Source of the DNA: Actibacterium sp. XHP0104
GTDB lineage: Bacteria; Pseudomonadota; Alphaproteobacteria; Rhodobacterales; Rhodobacteraceae
Assembly (NCBI RefSeq): GCF_025751515.1
Contig: NZ_JAOWLE010000007.1
Coordinates: 1-64,000, forward strand
DNA length: 64,000 nucleotides
Direction of reading: 5' to 3'
The translations under genes were made by a program, and so were the position numbers. Positions 43,629-53,221 of this stretch are shown here, piece after piece; within the stretch, counting starts at the first letter, position 1, and the number at the start of each line of letters is the position of its first letter. The notes under the pieces were generated by a model that was not told the origin of the DNA, searched no databases, and saw only the letters and a list, made by a program, of their open reading frames with translations.

Positions 43629-46438
43629 CAGGCGCGCGCCCTTTCCGCGCCTTTTTCGATGGATTCCCGCAGCTTTCTTTCAAGGCTGTCCTGTTTCTGC
43701 TGGGAATGCAGTTTCAGCCCGAACATGTCCTTGACGTAAAAGCTGTCGACCACCTGAGCGCCGAATGTCGCGATCACCGCCGAGGCGATGTAGATGTTGT
43801 TGCGCGCCAGCACGCGGGTCAGGTCGAACAACAGGCCGGGGCGGTCGCGGGTGTCGACCTCGATGATCGTATAGATATCGGACCCGGTGTTGTCGAAGGT
43901 GATATGCGTGGGGAAGCGGAAGCCGCGCTCGCGCTTGGACAGCTTGTCGCGATCCTTGAGCTTGTCGCGCGCGATGACCTCGCCCAGAAGGGTCTTTTCG
44001 ATCATCTGGCGCAGGCGCGGCAGGCGGGCGGCCTCGTAGGGGGCGCCGTCTGAATCCTGAATCCAGAACACCGCCGTGGCATAGCCATCCGACGAGGTAT
44101 AGGTGCGCGCATCCACGACGTTGGCGCCGACGATGGCCAGAGCCCCGGCAAGCCGCGAAAAGATGCCCGGGTGATCGGCCAGCGCGAAACAGGCGCGGGT
44201 GGCGTCGCGGTCGGCATCAAGGTGCAGGTCGATGCGGATCTCGTCATCGGCGATATCGCGCAGCAGCTTGGCAAAGATGACCTGGGTTTCGGTTTGCAGG
44301 CCCTGCCAGTAGGGGCCGTAATGGCGCGTGGTCTCGCGGCGCAGGTCTTTCTTATCCCAGTCGGACAGGGCTTCGCGCAGGGCGCGCTTGGCCTCGTTCT
44401 CCAGCTTGTCGCGGTTCAGTTCCTCGATGCCGTTTTCCAGCGCGTCCGCGGTCATGTTGTAGAGGTTGCGCAGCAGCTGCGCCTTCCAGTTGTTCCACAC
44501 GCCGGGGCCTACGCCGCGGATGTCACAGACCGTCAGCACGGTCAGCAGATCCAGCCGTTTCTTGTTCTTCACCAGCTTGGCAAAGTCGCGCACGGTGCGC
44601 GGGTCGGAAATGTCGCGTTTCTGCGCCACGTCGGACATCAGCAGGTGATAGCGCACCAGCCATTCCACGGTTTCGCATTCCTCGGGCTTGAGCCCAAGGC
44701 GCGGGGCCACCTTGCGGGCGATCTGGGCGCCCAGCACCGAATGATCCTCGGGGCGGCCCTTGCCGATGTCATGCAGCAATAGCGCGGTGTAGATCACCTT
44801 GCGGTTCATGCCATCTTGCAGGATGCGGCTGGCGATGGGCAGGCTTTCGCGCAGCTCGCCGCGCTCGATCTGAGCCAGGACCGAGATCGTCTGGATGGTG
44901 TGCTCGTCGACCGTGTAGTGGTGATACACGTTGAACTGCATCATCGCGATGATGGGCTCGAATTCGGGGATAAAGGCCTGTAGCACGCCCAGTTCCGACA
45001 TGCGCCGCAGCGCGCGTTCGGGGTTGCCGTGTTTCAGCAGCAGGTCGAAAAAGATCCGCCGGGCCTCTTTGTCTTCGCGCAGGTCGTTGTCGATCAGTTC
45101 GAGATTGGCCGAGATCGCCCGCATCGCGTTGGGGTGGATCAGCGTGCCGGTGCGCAGGGCCTCTTCGAAGATGCGCAGGATGTTCAGCTTGTCCTCGAAA
45201 AAGCTGGCCTCGTCCGCGATGCTGAGACGGTTGTGCACGATCTGATAGCCGGCCTTGGCCTTGCGGCGGCGGCGGAACAGCCCCATCAACGTGGGTGCGG
45301 TCTTGACGTGGCTGGCCTCAAGCGCGGTCAGGAAGATCCGCGTCAGGTCGCCCACATGGGTGGCGTGGCGGAAATAGTCCTGCATGAAATGCTCGACCGC
45401 GCGACGGCCGCCCCGGTCGGTATAGCCCATGCGCGCGGCGACCTCGACCTGCATGTCGAATGTCAACTGATCCATCGCCCGCTTGGCCAGCAGATGCAGG
45501 TGGCAGCGAACGGCCCAGAGGAAATCTTCGGCCTTTTCAAAGTTGCGGTATTCGTCGGCGGTGAACACGCCCAGATCGACCAGTGCGGCGGTGCTTTGCA
45601 CATGGTGGACGTATTTCGCGATCCAGAACAGCGATTGCAGGTCGCGCAGGCCGCCCTTGCCCTCTTTGACATTGGGTTCCAGCATATAGCGCTGGCCGCC
45701 CTGTTTCTCGTGGCGCGCGTCGCGTTCGGCCAGCTTGGCCTCGACGAAATCGGATTCGGTGCCCTTGAACAGGTCCTCTTGCAGGCGGGTGTTCAGTTCG
45801 TCGCCCAGCGGGGCGTGGCCGGCCAGAAAGCGGTGTTCCAGCAGGGCGGTGCGGATGGTGTAGTCTTCCTCGCCCAGGCGGATGCAGTCTTTGACCGTGC
45901 GGCTGGAATGGCCGACCTTCAGGTGCAGATCCCACAGCATGTAGAGCATGGATTCGATCGCGCTCTCGGCCCAGGGGGTGATCTTGTAGGGCGTCAGGAA
46001 CAGCAGATCGACATCGGAATGCGGCGCCATTTCGGCCCGGCCATAGCCGCCCACGGCCAGCACGGCCAGGCGTTCGGCCTCGGTCGGGGTGGCAAGCGGA
46101 TGCAGCACGGTGACCGCGATGTCGAACACAGTGCCCACGATGCAATCGGTCAGATAGGCATAAGACCGCACCACCCTGCGCGCAGCGAAAGGCGCGGTTT
46201 CGAATGCGGCGGCAATGGCGGCGTTGCCGTCCTTGCGGGCCTTGTTCAGCATCGAAACGGTGGCGTTGCGCACCGATTTGGGGTCGGTGTCGCCCTGCAA
46301 GATCTCGGCGACCCCGGCGGCGATGGCCTCGGGGTCGAAGATATCATGCGCGGGACAGATCAGCAGATCCGCCGGGGGCGGGGTGACGGGACCGGCCTCA
46401 GAAGCCGATGCCGCCGAAGTTTCTAGGGGCGGGGTCAA
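43628..46438 (-). CDS. glnD: Bifunctional uridylyltransferase/uridylyl-removing enzyme
   Basis: 936 residues. Sensor of glutamine that adds or removes UMP on PII. Order: nucleotidyltransferase domain (GGYGRAEMAPHSDVDLLFL), GlnD/PII-UT domain (LRDLQSLFWIAKYVHH), HD domain (YTALLLHDIGKGRPEDHS) and two C-terminal ACT domains (...VEVDTRDRPGLLFDLTRVL). The start is a TTG at 46438, weakly preceded by CAGGTG; it overlaps the upstream lipoprotein gene by 41 bases. No ATG or GTG is available before the catalytic domain region, so the TTG is the best choice. Confidence 0.95.
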   Translation of the reverse strand: MTPPLETSAASASEAGPVTPPPADLLICPAHDIFDPEAIAAGVAEILQGDTDPKSVRNATVSMLNKARKDGNAAIAAAFETAPFAARRVVRSYAYLTDCIVGTVFDIAVTVLHPLATPTEAERLAVLAVGGYGRAEMAPHSDVDLLFLTPYKITPWAESAIESMLYMLWDLHLKVGHSSRTVKDCIRLGEEDYTIRTALLEHRFLAGHAPLGDELNTRLQEDLFKGTESDFVEAKLAERDARHEKQGGQRYMLEPNVKEGKGGLRDLQSLFWIAKYVHHVQSTAALVDLGVFTADEYRNFEKAEDFLWAVRCHLHLLAKRAMDQLTFDMQVEVAARMGYTDRGGRRAVEHFMQDYFRHATHVGDLTRIFLTALEASHVKTAPTLMGLFRRRRKAKAGYQIVHNRLSIADEASFFEDKLNILRIFEEALRTGTLIHPNAMRAISANLELIDNDLREDKEARRIFFDLLLKHGNPERALRRMSELGVLQAFIPEFEPIIAMMQFNVYHHYTVDEHTIQTISVLAQIERGELRESLPIASRILQDGMNRKVIYTALLLHDIGKGRPEDHSVLGAQIARKVAPRLGLKPEECETVEWLVRYHLLMSDVAQKRDISDPRTVRDFAKLVKNKKRLDLLTVLTVCDIRGVGPGVWNNWKAQLLRNLYNMTADALENGIEELNRDKLENEAKRALREALSDWDKKDLRRETTRHYGPYWQGLQTETQVIFAKLLRDIADDEIRIDLHLDADRDATRACFALADHPGIFSRLAGALAIVGANVVDARTYTSSDGYATAVFWIQDSDGAPYEAARLPRLRQMIEKTLLGEVIARDKLKDRDKLSKRERGFRFPTHITFDNTGSDIYTIIEVDTRDRPGLLFDLTRVLARNNIYIASAVIATFGAQVVDSFYVKDMFGLKLHSQQKQDSLERKLRESIEKGAERARA

Positions 46439-47567
46439 TCACAAACACCTGATTATCGCGAATTTCAGCCACGGCCAGGCCGCGCTCGTTGGTGCCATCC
46501 GGCATCAGACGGAATATGCCGTTTACGCCGACAAAACCAGCCCCTTGCGTCAGCGCGGCTTTGGTCAGCGCGTCCGACTTGCCCTGGGTGACCAGCGCGC
46601 CGATGGCGGCGATCCCGTCATAGGCCAGACCGGCGATCGGATGCGGGGCCGAGCCATAGGCGGCCTGGTAGCGGTTGGAGAACTGGGCGTTCAACCCGGG
46701 ATCGGGCAGAGCGAACCAGCCGCCCTGAACGCCAGGCAGCGCCAGGTTCGAGGCGGGGATGTCCCAGCGCGTCAGGCCGATGAACTGGATCGTTTCGGGC
46801 GAAATCCGGTTGTCGACCAGCAGCTGCGTCACCAGCGGCAGCGCCCCGGCGGAATCGGCGGTCATCAGCAGGGCGGTGGCTTTGGTCGCGCGCACGGTGT
46901 CGGCAATGCGCGGAATCGCCTGCACCACACCGTTCTGCGAGAACTCATACGAGTCGACTGCGACGATCTGGGCGCCGTTGCGCAGCGCTGCGGCCTGCAC
47001 GGCGGCGGCGCCGACCTGGCCGGCGACGTTCTGATCATGCAGCACCATCATCTGGCTGCGCCCGCTGCGAGCGGCATAGCCAACCAGGCGGTTCGCGGTG
47101 TTCTCGAAGGTCGGGCCCATAACAAAGACGTTGCCGCCGGCGATGTCGGTGTTGTTCGAAAAGCTCAGCACATTGACGCCACGGCTGGCCACGGCCAGAC
47201 CCGCGGCATTGGCCGACTGGGCATAGACCGGCCCAAGGATGATCTTGGCGCCATCTCCGACCGCCTGTTTCGCGGCCTGAGCGGCCATCTCGGGGTTGCC
47301 GGCGGTCGAGTAGACCCGCAGGTCGATCTCGATTCCATCCAGATCGGCAATCGCCAGGCGCGCGGCGGCCTCAAGACCCTGGGCCAGAACCTCGTCGCCC
47401 GACTGGCCAGACCCCGACGGCACCAACAGCGCCACCGGCACCGCGGCGCGGGTGTTGATCGAGGGGCCATTGCCGACCGGCTGACAGGCCGCCAGGGCCA
47501 GCGTGGCGGTTAGAAACACCAAGATCCCGCGCAACGGCTTGCGGGCGAACCTGAAAACGGCAAACAT
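46398..47567 (-). CDS. LpoA-like penicillin-binding protein activator (lipoprotein)
   Basis: 389 residues. A lipoprotein signal peptide with lipobox LAAC (about residues 25-28) is followed by a periplasmic-binding-protein type I fold: VPVALLVPSGSGQSGDEVLAQGLEAAARLA, LGPVYAQSANAAGLAVA, LSFSNNTDIAGGNVFVMGP, GLAYDGIAAIGALV. This family is annotated as penicillin-binding-protein activators but is related to Leu/Ile/Val-type binding proteins, so the role is inferred. It is divergent from rsmI. Confidence 0.88.
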   Translation of the reverse strand: MFAVFRFARKPLRGILVFLTATLALAACQPVGNGPSINTRAAVPVALLVPSGSGQSGDEVLAQGLEAAARLAIADLDGIEIDLRVYSTAGNPEMAAQAAKQAVGDGAKIILGPVYAQSANAAGLAVASRGVNVLSFSNNTDIAGGNVFVMGPTFENTANRLVGYAARSGRSQMMVLHDQNVAGQVGAAAVQAAALRNGAQIVAVDSYEFSQNGVVQAIPRIADTVRATKATALLMTADSAGALPLVTQLLVDNRISPETIQFIGLTRWDIPASNLALPGVQGGWFALPDPGLNAQFSNRYQAAYGSAPHPIAGLAYDGIAAIGALVTQGKSDALTKAALTQGAGFVGVNGIFRLMPDGTNERGLAVAEIRDNQVFVIDPAPRNFGGIGF

Positions 47568-47665
47568 GTCTACTCTCCTGAACTCGCGGGCGCGGCCCCG
47601 TTACTGCCCGCACCCTAAGCGGTCGGGCCCCGCAAGTAAACGTCTCAGCATCCCGGAGGATCGCC

Positions 47666-48529
47666 GTGCAGATCGAACGAACCAGCCTGCAGCCGGGCCT
47701 GTATTTTGTTGCCACGCCTATCGGGTCGGCACGGGATATCACATTGAGAGCACTGGATATTCTGGCTTCGGCCGATGTCTTGGTGGCCGAAGATACCCGC
47801 ACGCTGAAACATCTGATGCGGCTGCATGGCGTGACGCTGGGGGATCGGCAGGTTCTGGCCTATCACGATCATTCCGGCGAAGCGATGCGCCAGCGCATCA
47901 CCGCGTTGATCGCCGAGGGCAGATCGGTCGCCTATGCCAGTGAGGCCGGCACACCCCTGGTGGCCGATCCGGGGTTTCAGCTGGGTCGCTCGGCGATTGC
48001 GGCGGGGCAAATGGTCACCACCGCCCCCGGTGCCTCGGCAGTGCTGGCGGCGCTGACCATCGCCGGCCTGCCAAGCGATCGATTCCTCTTTGCGGGCTTC
48101 CCGCCGCATTCAGCCGGGGCGCGACGCAAATGGCTGGCTGAGCTGGCCGATTGCCAGGCGACGCTGGTGCTCTACGAAAGTCCGAAACGCGTTAAACAAT
48201 TATTAGATGACCTTGTGCCAAGCTTCGGAGAGGAAAGGAAAGCGGCGGTGTGCCGTGAGCTGACGAAGAAATTCGAAGAGGTGTGCCGTGGCACTTTGGC
48301 CGAATTGCAGGCTGAATTCGCGGATCGTTCGGTCAAGGGCGAGGTTGTCGTGCTGGTCGATCGGGGTGATGTGGCTGCGGCTTCTGACGAGGATATCGAA
48401 GAGATGCTGATAAGGGCATTGGCCAATCTGTCGGTCAAGGATGCTTCGGCCGAGGTTGCCGGGGTGCTGAACTTGCCAAAGCGGCAGGTGTATCAACTGG
48501 CCCTTGAAATCGCGAAGAGGGAAGAATGA
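47666..48529 (+). CDS. rsmI: 16S rRNA (cytidine-1402-2'-O)-methyltransferase
   Basis: 287 residues, tetrapyrrole-methylase fold. PGLYFVATPIGSARDITLRALDIL, VAEDTRTLKHLM, ASEAGTPLVADPG (SAM site), PGASAVLAALTIAGLPSDRFLFAGF and YESPKRVKQLLDDL are characteristic. Start GTG 47666 follows GGAGGA. It overlaps yraN by 4 bases; rsmI-yraN adjacency is conserved in proteobacteria. Confidence 0.96.
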   Translation: MQIERTSLQPGLYFVATPIGSARDITLRALDILASADVLVAEDTRTLKHLMRLHGVTLGDRQVLAYHDHSGEAMRQRITALIAEGRSVAYASEAGTPLVADPGFQLGRSAIAAGQMVTTAPGASAVLAALTIAGLPSDRFLFAGFPPHSAGARRKWLAELADCQATLVLYESPKRVKQLLDDLVPSFGEERKAAVCRELTKKFEEVCRGTLAELQAEFADRSVKGEVVVLVDRGDVAAASDEDIEEMLIRALANLSVKDASAEVAGVLNLPKRQVYQLALEIAKREE

Positions 48530-48876
48530 GCGCTACGGGATATCTGGCCGGGTTGGCTGCCGAGGAAACGGTCGCGCGCGATTACCTGCGCCGCGGCCTG
48601 AAACTTGCGGGGCGCCGGTGGCGCGGACGCAGCGGTGAGATCGATCTGATCGCACGCGACGGGGACGGGCTGGTCTTTGTCGAGGTCAAGAAAAGCCGCT
48701 CTTTCGCCCGGGCGGCCGAGCGGCTGACGCGCAGGCAGATTGATCGGATCTTGATGGCCGCGCAGGAATTTTGTGCAGGCGAACCGCTGGGCCAACTGAC
48801 CGAGATGCGGTTCGATGTGGCGTTGGTCGATGGGGCCGGGCGGCTGGAGATTCTCGAGAACGTGTTGGCCGCCTGA
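48526..48876 (+). CDS. yraN: YraN family endonuclease-like protein
   Basis: 116 residues, UPF0102. Restriction-endonuclease-like core with GLAAEETVARDYLRRGLKLAGRRWRGRSGEIDLIARDGDGLVFVEVKK; key residues are the E-I-D-L and E-V-K set. Function unresolved, possibly DNA processing. Translationally coupled to rsmI by ATGA. Confidence 0.93.
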   Translation: MSATGYLAGLAAEETVARDYLRRGLKLAGRRWRGRSGEIDLIARDGDGLVFVEVKKSRSFARAAERLTRRQIDRILMAAQEFCAGEPLGQLTEMRFDVALVDGAGRLEILENVLAA

Positions 48877-48941
48877 CGGATTGGGGCATTGCATCGCTGC
48901 TCGGCTCGGGTCATGTAACCTTGTAAGCACGGAGGTTACGC

Positions 48942-49886
48942 ATGTCGCTCAAAGTCGCCCTTCAGATGGACCCCATTGCGCCGATCAACATCGACGCGGA
49001 TAGCACGTTTCGTATCGCCGAAGAGGCGCAGAAGCGCGGGCATAGCCTGTTCTATTATACGCCCGACCGGCTGTACTGGCTGGATGGTAAGGTCATGGCG
49101 CGTGGCTGGCCGTTGGAGGTGCGTCGGGTAAAGGGAGATCACTTCACCCTGGGCGATGAGATTGATGTCGATCTGGGTGAGTTCGATGTGGTGTGGCTGC
49201 GCCAGGATCCGCCGTTCGACATGGGTTATATCACCACGACCCATCTGCTGGAGCGTGTTCATCCCGGCACGCTGGTGGTGAATGATCCATTCTGGGTGCG
49301 CAACTTCCCCGAAAAGCTGTTGGTGTTGCAATTCCCCGATCTGATTCCGCCGACCATGATCGCGCGTGATCTGGGGGCCATTCGCGCCTTCAAGCAAGAG
49401 CATGGCGATGTGATTCTCAAACCGCTTTACGGCAATGGTGGCGCCGGGGTGTTCCGGCTTGACCCCAATGATCGCAATCTGGCGTCGCTGCACGAGCTGT
49501 TCACCGGCATCAGCCGCGAGCCGCTGATCGTGCAAAAATTCCTGCCGGATGTGTCGAATGGCGACAAGCGGGTGATCTTGGTCAATGGCGAGCCCGTGGG
49601 CGCGATCAATCGCGTGCCCCAGCCTGGCGAGACCCGGTCGAACATGCATGTGGGCGGGCGCGCAGAGAAGGTTGAGCTGACGGCTCGCGACCGCGAGATC
49701 TGCGAGGCCATCGGCCCTGTGCTGCGCGAACATGGGCAGATTTTCGTCGGGATCGATGTGATCGGTGATTACCTGACCGAGATTAACGTGACCTCGCCCA
49801 CCGGCATTCAAGAGCTTGAGCGTTTCGATGGCACTAACACTGCCGAAAAGATCTGGCAGGTGATTGAGGCCAAGCGCGCGGTATGA
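48942..49886 (+). CDS. gshB: Glutathione synthetase
   Basis: 314 residues, ATP-grasp. Adds glycine to gamma-glutamylcysteine. [21 protein letters not shown], the [23 protein letters not shown] segment (core DPPFDMGYI), [29 protein letters not shown] and [22 protein letters not shown] (Mg2+ ligands E, N) are clear. The ATG at 48942 follows GGAGG. Overlaps the esterase gene by 4 bases. Confidence 0.97.
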   Translation: MSLKVALQMDPIAPINIDADSTFRIAEEAQKRGHSLFYYTPDRLYWLDGKVMARGWPLEVRRVKGDHFTLGDEIDVDLGEFDVVWLRQDPPFDMGYITTTHLLERVHPGTLVVNDPFWVRNFPEKLLVLQFPDLIPPTMIARDLGAIRAFKQEHGDVILKPLYGNGGAGVFRLDPNDRNLASLHELFTGISREPLIVQKFLPDVSNGDKRVILVNGEPVGAINRVPQPGETRSNMHVGGRAEKVELTARDREICEAIGPVLREHGQIFVGIDVIGDYLTEINVTSPTGIQELERFDGTNTAEKIWQVIEAKRAV

Positions 49887-50809
49887 GCCTGCGCCGGCAT
49901 CTGTTGAACGGGTCTTTGCGGCTGTTCGAGCGCCCGCATCTGGCCCGGGTCAAAGGCCCCAACAAGATGCGGCGGGCTTTCAACATGAAGGCGCGGTTTT
50001 GGTTTCGCGCGCCCGGTGGGTCGCGGTTCAAGGAGGATCGTCTGGGCGACGTGCCGGTCACATGGGCACAGGGGCCCGGCGCCATGAGCGACGCGGTGAT
50101 CCTGTATTTTCATGGGGGCGGCTATGTCATGGGTTCGGCCCGGACGCATCGCGCCATGCTGGCCACTTTGTCGGAAATGGCCGGGGTGCCGGCCTGTCTG
50201 CCCGATTACCGGCTCGGCCCCGAACACCCATTCCCCGCTGCGTTTGACGATGCGGTCGCTGCCTATCGCGGCTTGCTGGCGCGCGGATTTCGCGGCGATC
50301 AGATCATTCTGGGCGGGGACAGCGCCGGCGGTGGTTTGGCGCTGGCGCTCTTGGCCGAGATCTGCCGGGCAGGCATGCCGCAGCCTTTGATGAGTTTCGC
50401 CTTTTCGCCGCTGACCGATCTGACGATGACCTCGGCCTCGCTTCGCGACAATGCCCGCCGCGAGGTGATGCTGCCGCCCGAGCGTATGGCCGAACTGCCG
50501 CGTGATTACCTGAACGGGGCCGATCCGCGCGACCCGCGTGTTTCGCCACTGTATGGCCGGTTCGACGGGGCGGGGCCGGTCTATCTGACGGCCAGCACGC
50601 ATGAGATACTGCTGGATGACAGCCGCAACATGGCGGCGCGTTTGCAGGAACAGGGCGTCAAAGTGCGGTTGCATCTGGAAAATGGACTGCCGCATGTCTG
50701 GCAGCTGTTTCACAACATTCTGCCCGAGGGGCGGCGCAGTCTGCACCGGCTGGCGGCGCAGATCCGGGTGCGTATTGACCCTAGCTGCGCAGAGCCAGAC
50801 GAAAGCTGA
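49883..50809 (+). CDS. Alpha/beta hydrolase (hormone-sensitive-lipase type)
   Basis: 308 residues. Oxyanion-hole motif HGGGYVMGS, nucleophile elbow [10 protein letters not shown], and a likely catalytic His in [15 protein letters not shown]. Predicted soluble carboxylesterase; substrate unknown. Its start is coupled to gshB, and its last 29 bases overlap the 3' end of the convergent yifB gene. Confidence 0.9.
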   Translation: MSLRRHLLNGSLRLFERPHLARVKGPNKMRRAFNMKARFWFRAPGGSRFKEDRLGDVPVTWAQGPGAMSDAVILYFHGGGYVMGSARTHRAMLATLSEMAGVPACLPDYRLGPEHPFPAAFDDAVAAYRGLLARGFRGDQIILGGDSAGGGLALALLAEICRAGMPQPLMSFAFSPLTDLTMTSASLRDNARREVMLPPERMAELPRDYLNGADPRDPRVSPLYGRFDGAGPVYLTASTHEILLDDSRNMAARLQEQGVKVRLHLENGLPHVWQLFHNILPEGRRSLHRLAAQIRVRIDPSCAEPDES

Positions 50810-52286
50810 CCGCCTCGGCCACGTGCGGTTGGCGCACCTCATCTGATCCGTCGAGATCGGCGATCGAGCGTGCCACCCGCAATACCCGGTGATAGCCCCG
50901 TGCCGACAGGCCGAACCGCTCGGCGACGCGGGTCAGCAGGGCGCGGCCCTCGGCGTCGGGGGTGGCGATTTCCTCTAGCAGGCGGCCCTCGGCATCGGCG
51001 TTGCTGCGCAGGCCCAGCCCGTCGAACCGAGCGGCCTGGATGGCGCGGGCGGCGGCGACGCGGTCGGCCACGGTGGCCGAGCTGTCGCCGCTTTCGGGCA
51101 GGTCGAGATCGGCAAAGGCCACGGGCGGCACCTCGACCCGCAGGTCGAACCTGTCCATCAGCGGGCCGGAAATGCGGCCCATGTAGTCGTCGCCGCAGGC
51201 GGGAGCGCGCGAACAGGCGCGAGCCGGGTCGGCCAGGTGGCCGCAGCGGCAGGGGTTGGCCGCCGCCACCAGCAGAAACCGGCAGGGATAGCGCATATGG
51301 GCGTTGGCGCGGGCGACGACGACCTCGCCGGTCTCGATCGGCTGGCGCAGGGTTTCCAGAACGGGGCGCGCGAATTCGGGGAATTCGTCCATGAACAGCA
51401 CGCCGTTATGGGCCAGGCTGATCTCGCCCGGTTTGGCGCCGCGCCCGCCGCCGACGATGGCCGCCATGGATGCGGTGTGATGCGGTTCGCGAAACGGGCG
51501 CTGGCGCGAGATGCCGCCATCGGACAAAAGCCCGGCCAGCGAATGGATCATGGAGGTTTCCAGCGCCTCGGCCGGGGTCAGGGGCGGCAATATGCCGGGC
51601 ATGCGGGCCGCAAGCATCGACTTGCCCGCGCCGGGCGCACCGATCATCAGCATGTGGTGGCGCCCGGCGGCGGCGATTTCCAGCGCCCGCTTGGCGCGTT
51701 CCTGACCTTTGACATCGCGCAAATCGCGAGAGGCATCGCCCTGTTGCACCTCGCCGGGGGTGGCGGGTTCCAGAGGTTTCTGGCCGCTGTAGTGCTGGAT
51801 CACCTCGGCCAACGATCCGGCTGCAAAGACCTGCGTGCCACCGACCCAGGCGGCCTCGGCGCCGCAGGCGAGGGGGCAGAGCAGCGCGCGGTCAGACTCG
51901 GCGGCGGCCATGGCGGCGGGCAGGGCGCCGATCACCGGGATCAGCGAGCCGTCCAGCGACATCTCGCCCAAGGCGATGGTTTGTTCGACATCCTCGCGCG
52001 GGATCACGTCGATCGCCGCCAGCAGCGCCAGCGCGATCGGCAGGTCGAAATGCGAGCCCTCTTTGGGCAGGTCGGCGGGCGAGAGGTTGACGGTGATGCG
52101 TTTCGACGGCAGCGCCAGCGCCATCGAGGACAGCGCGGCGCGGACGCGGTCGCGGGCTTCGGACACGGCCTTGTCGGGAAGGCCGACGATGGAAAAGCTG
52201 GGCAGCCCGGCGGCGACGGCGCATTGCACCTCGACCAGGCGGGCCTCGACCCCTTCGAATGCCACCGTGTATGCGCGCGAAACCAT
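50781..52286 (-). CDS. comM: YifB/ComM family Mg-chelatase-like AAA+ ATPase
   Basis: 501 residues. An N-terminal Lon-like/ChlI domain (AVAAGLPSFSIVGLPDKAVSEARDRVRAAL) is followed by the AAA+ core: Walker A MIGAPGAGKSML, Walker B-like GVLFMDEFPEF, and a zinc-type cluster ANPCRCGHL.....CS. YifB/ComM is a branch-migration helicase helping integrate foreign DNA during natural transformation. Single gene, convergent with the esterase. Confidence 0.93.
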   Translation of the reverse strand: MVSRAYTVAFEGVEARLVEVQCAVAAGLPSFSIVGLPDKAVSEARDRVRAALSSMALALPSKRITVNLSPADLPKEGSHFDLPIALALLAAIDVIPREDVEQTIALGEMSLDGSLIPVIGALPAAMAAAESDRALLCPLACGAEAAWVGGTQVFAAGSLAEVIQHYSGQKPLEPATPGEVQQGDASRDLRDVKGQERAKRALEIAAAGRHHMLMIGAPGAGKSMLAARMPGILPPLTPAEALETSMIHSLAGLLSDGGISRQRPFREPHHTASMAAIVGGGRGAKPGEISLAHNGVLFMDEFPEFARPVLETLRQPIETGEVVVARANAHMRYPCRFLLVAAANPCRCGHLADPARACSRAPACGDDYMGRISGPLMDRFDLRVEVPPVAFADLDLPESGDSSATVADRVAAARAIQAARFDGLGLRSNADAEGRLLEEIATPDAEGRALLTRVAERFGLSARGYHRVLRVARSIADLDGSDEVRQPHVAEAVSFRLALRS

Positions 52287-52352
52287 GCTGCCTCTGCCCG
52301 TTTGGTTAACGGGTAGAGGCAGAAGGTTTACGAATGGTAAATATGGCCGCGA

Positions 52353-53042
52353 TCAGGCCGGGCCGGGCCAGTCGCCATGCGGCAGATCAAGCATGTAATC
52401 GGGGTGCTCGACATAGGGCTGGGCCAGGCCCTCGGCCCGCCAGCGGCGGAATGCCGGGTCGGCCAGATGCGCGGCGACATAGGCGGCGGCCTGCGGGCCC
52501 ACCGGCAGGCCATATCCGGCCACCCGGCCTGCGACCGGCGCAAAGAACACATCGGCCAGGCTGTACCGCCCGAAGAGCCACGGGCCATCGCCGCCAAAGC
52601 GGGCAAAGGCATCGGCCCAGATCGTTTCCAGCCGCGCCAGGTCATTCAGCACCGCCTGCGACGGCTGAAAGCCCTGCCAGGCGCGGGCCAGGTTCATCGG
52701 GCAGGCGCTGCGCAGCGCGGTAAACCCGGCATGCATTTCCGACGCCAGCCAGCGCGCCCGCATCCGCGCCGCCGGGTCGGCGGGCCACAACCCGGCCTCG
52801 GGGTGGCGTTCATGCAGGGTTTCGGCCATGGCCAGGGTTTCGCCGACCACCTCGCCCTCGGGCGTGCGCATCACCGGCACCTGCCGTGCCGGGGCCAGCG
52901 GGGACATGTCCTGGGCGAAGGTGCCGGAGTAAAGGCCGACCTCGTGAGTTTTTGCGGGAATGCCGAAATTTTCAAACATCAGCCAGCCGCGCAGCGACCA
53001 GCTGGAATAGGTTTTGTCGGCTATGAAGAGATCATAGGTCAT
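52353..53042 (-). CDS. Glutathione S-transferase family protein
   Basis: 229 residues. Thioredoxin-like N-terminal domain with the active-site serine in YSSWSLRGWLM, RQVPVMRTPEG and GETLAMAETLHERHP (glutathione-binding cis-Pro and E/S residues), plus a helical C-terminal domain containing FGRYSLADVFFAPV. The frame is open further upstream, but the ATG at 53042 gives the family start MTYDLFIADKTYSSW. It diverges from rpoH2 and may share stress control. Confidence 0.92.
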   Translation of the reverse strand: MTYDLFIADKTYSSWSLRGWLMFENFGIPAKTHEVGLYSGTFAQDMSPLAPARQVPVMRTPEGEVVGETLAMAETLHERHPEAGLWPADPAARMRARWLASEMHAGFTALRSACPMNLARAWQGFQPSQAVLNDLARLETIWADAFARFGGDGPWLFGRYSLADVFFAPVAGRVAGYGLPVGPQAAAYVAAHLADPAFRRWRAEGLAQPYVEHPDYMLDLPHGDWPGPA

Positions 53043-53142
53043 GGCCTGTAAATACCTGATTTCATTTCGCGATAATAATGAAATTCCGTGAGTTGAAGGA
53101 TCAGAAATCCTGATGGGACGGCCCCGTTTCACATGATTGTTT

Positions 53143-53172
53143 TGATCCGCTGTCATGGCTGTTGCGTAGACC
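53143..53172 (+). promoter_or_regulatory. RpoE(ECF)-type promoter candidate for rpoH2
   Basis: TGATCC at 53143-53148, an 18-base spacer, then TAGACC at 53167. TGATCC is the -35 element known for the singlet-oxygen sigma factor RpoE of Rhodobacter sphaeroides, which drives rpoHII there. The -10 matches less well (consensus near TAAGA). The distance to the rpoH2 ATG (about 50 bases) is suitable. Confidence 0.5.
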
Positions 53173-53221
53173 TTTCAAACCCTTTCGGGGGCGGCTGACG
53201 ACACCCATGCGAGGAAACCCA

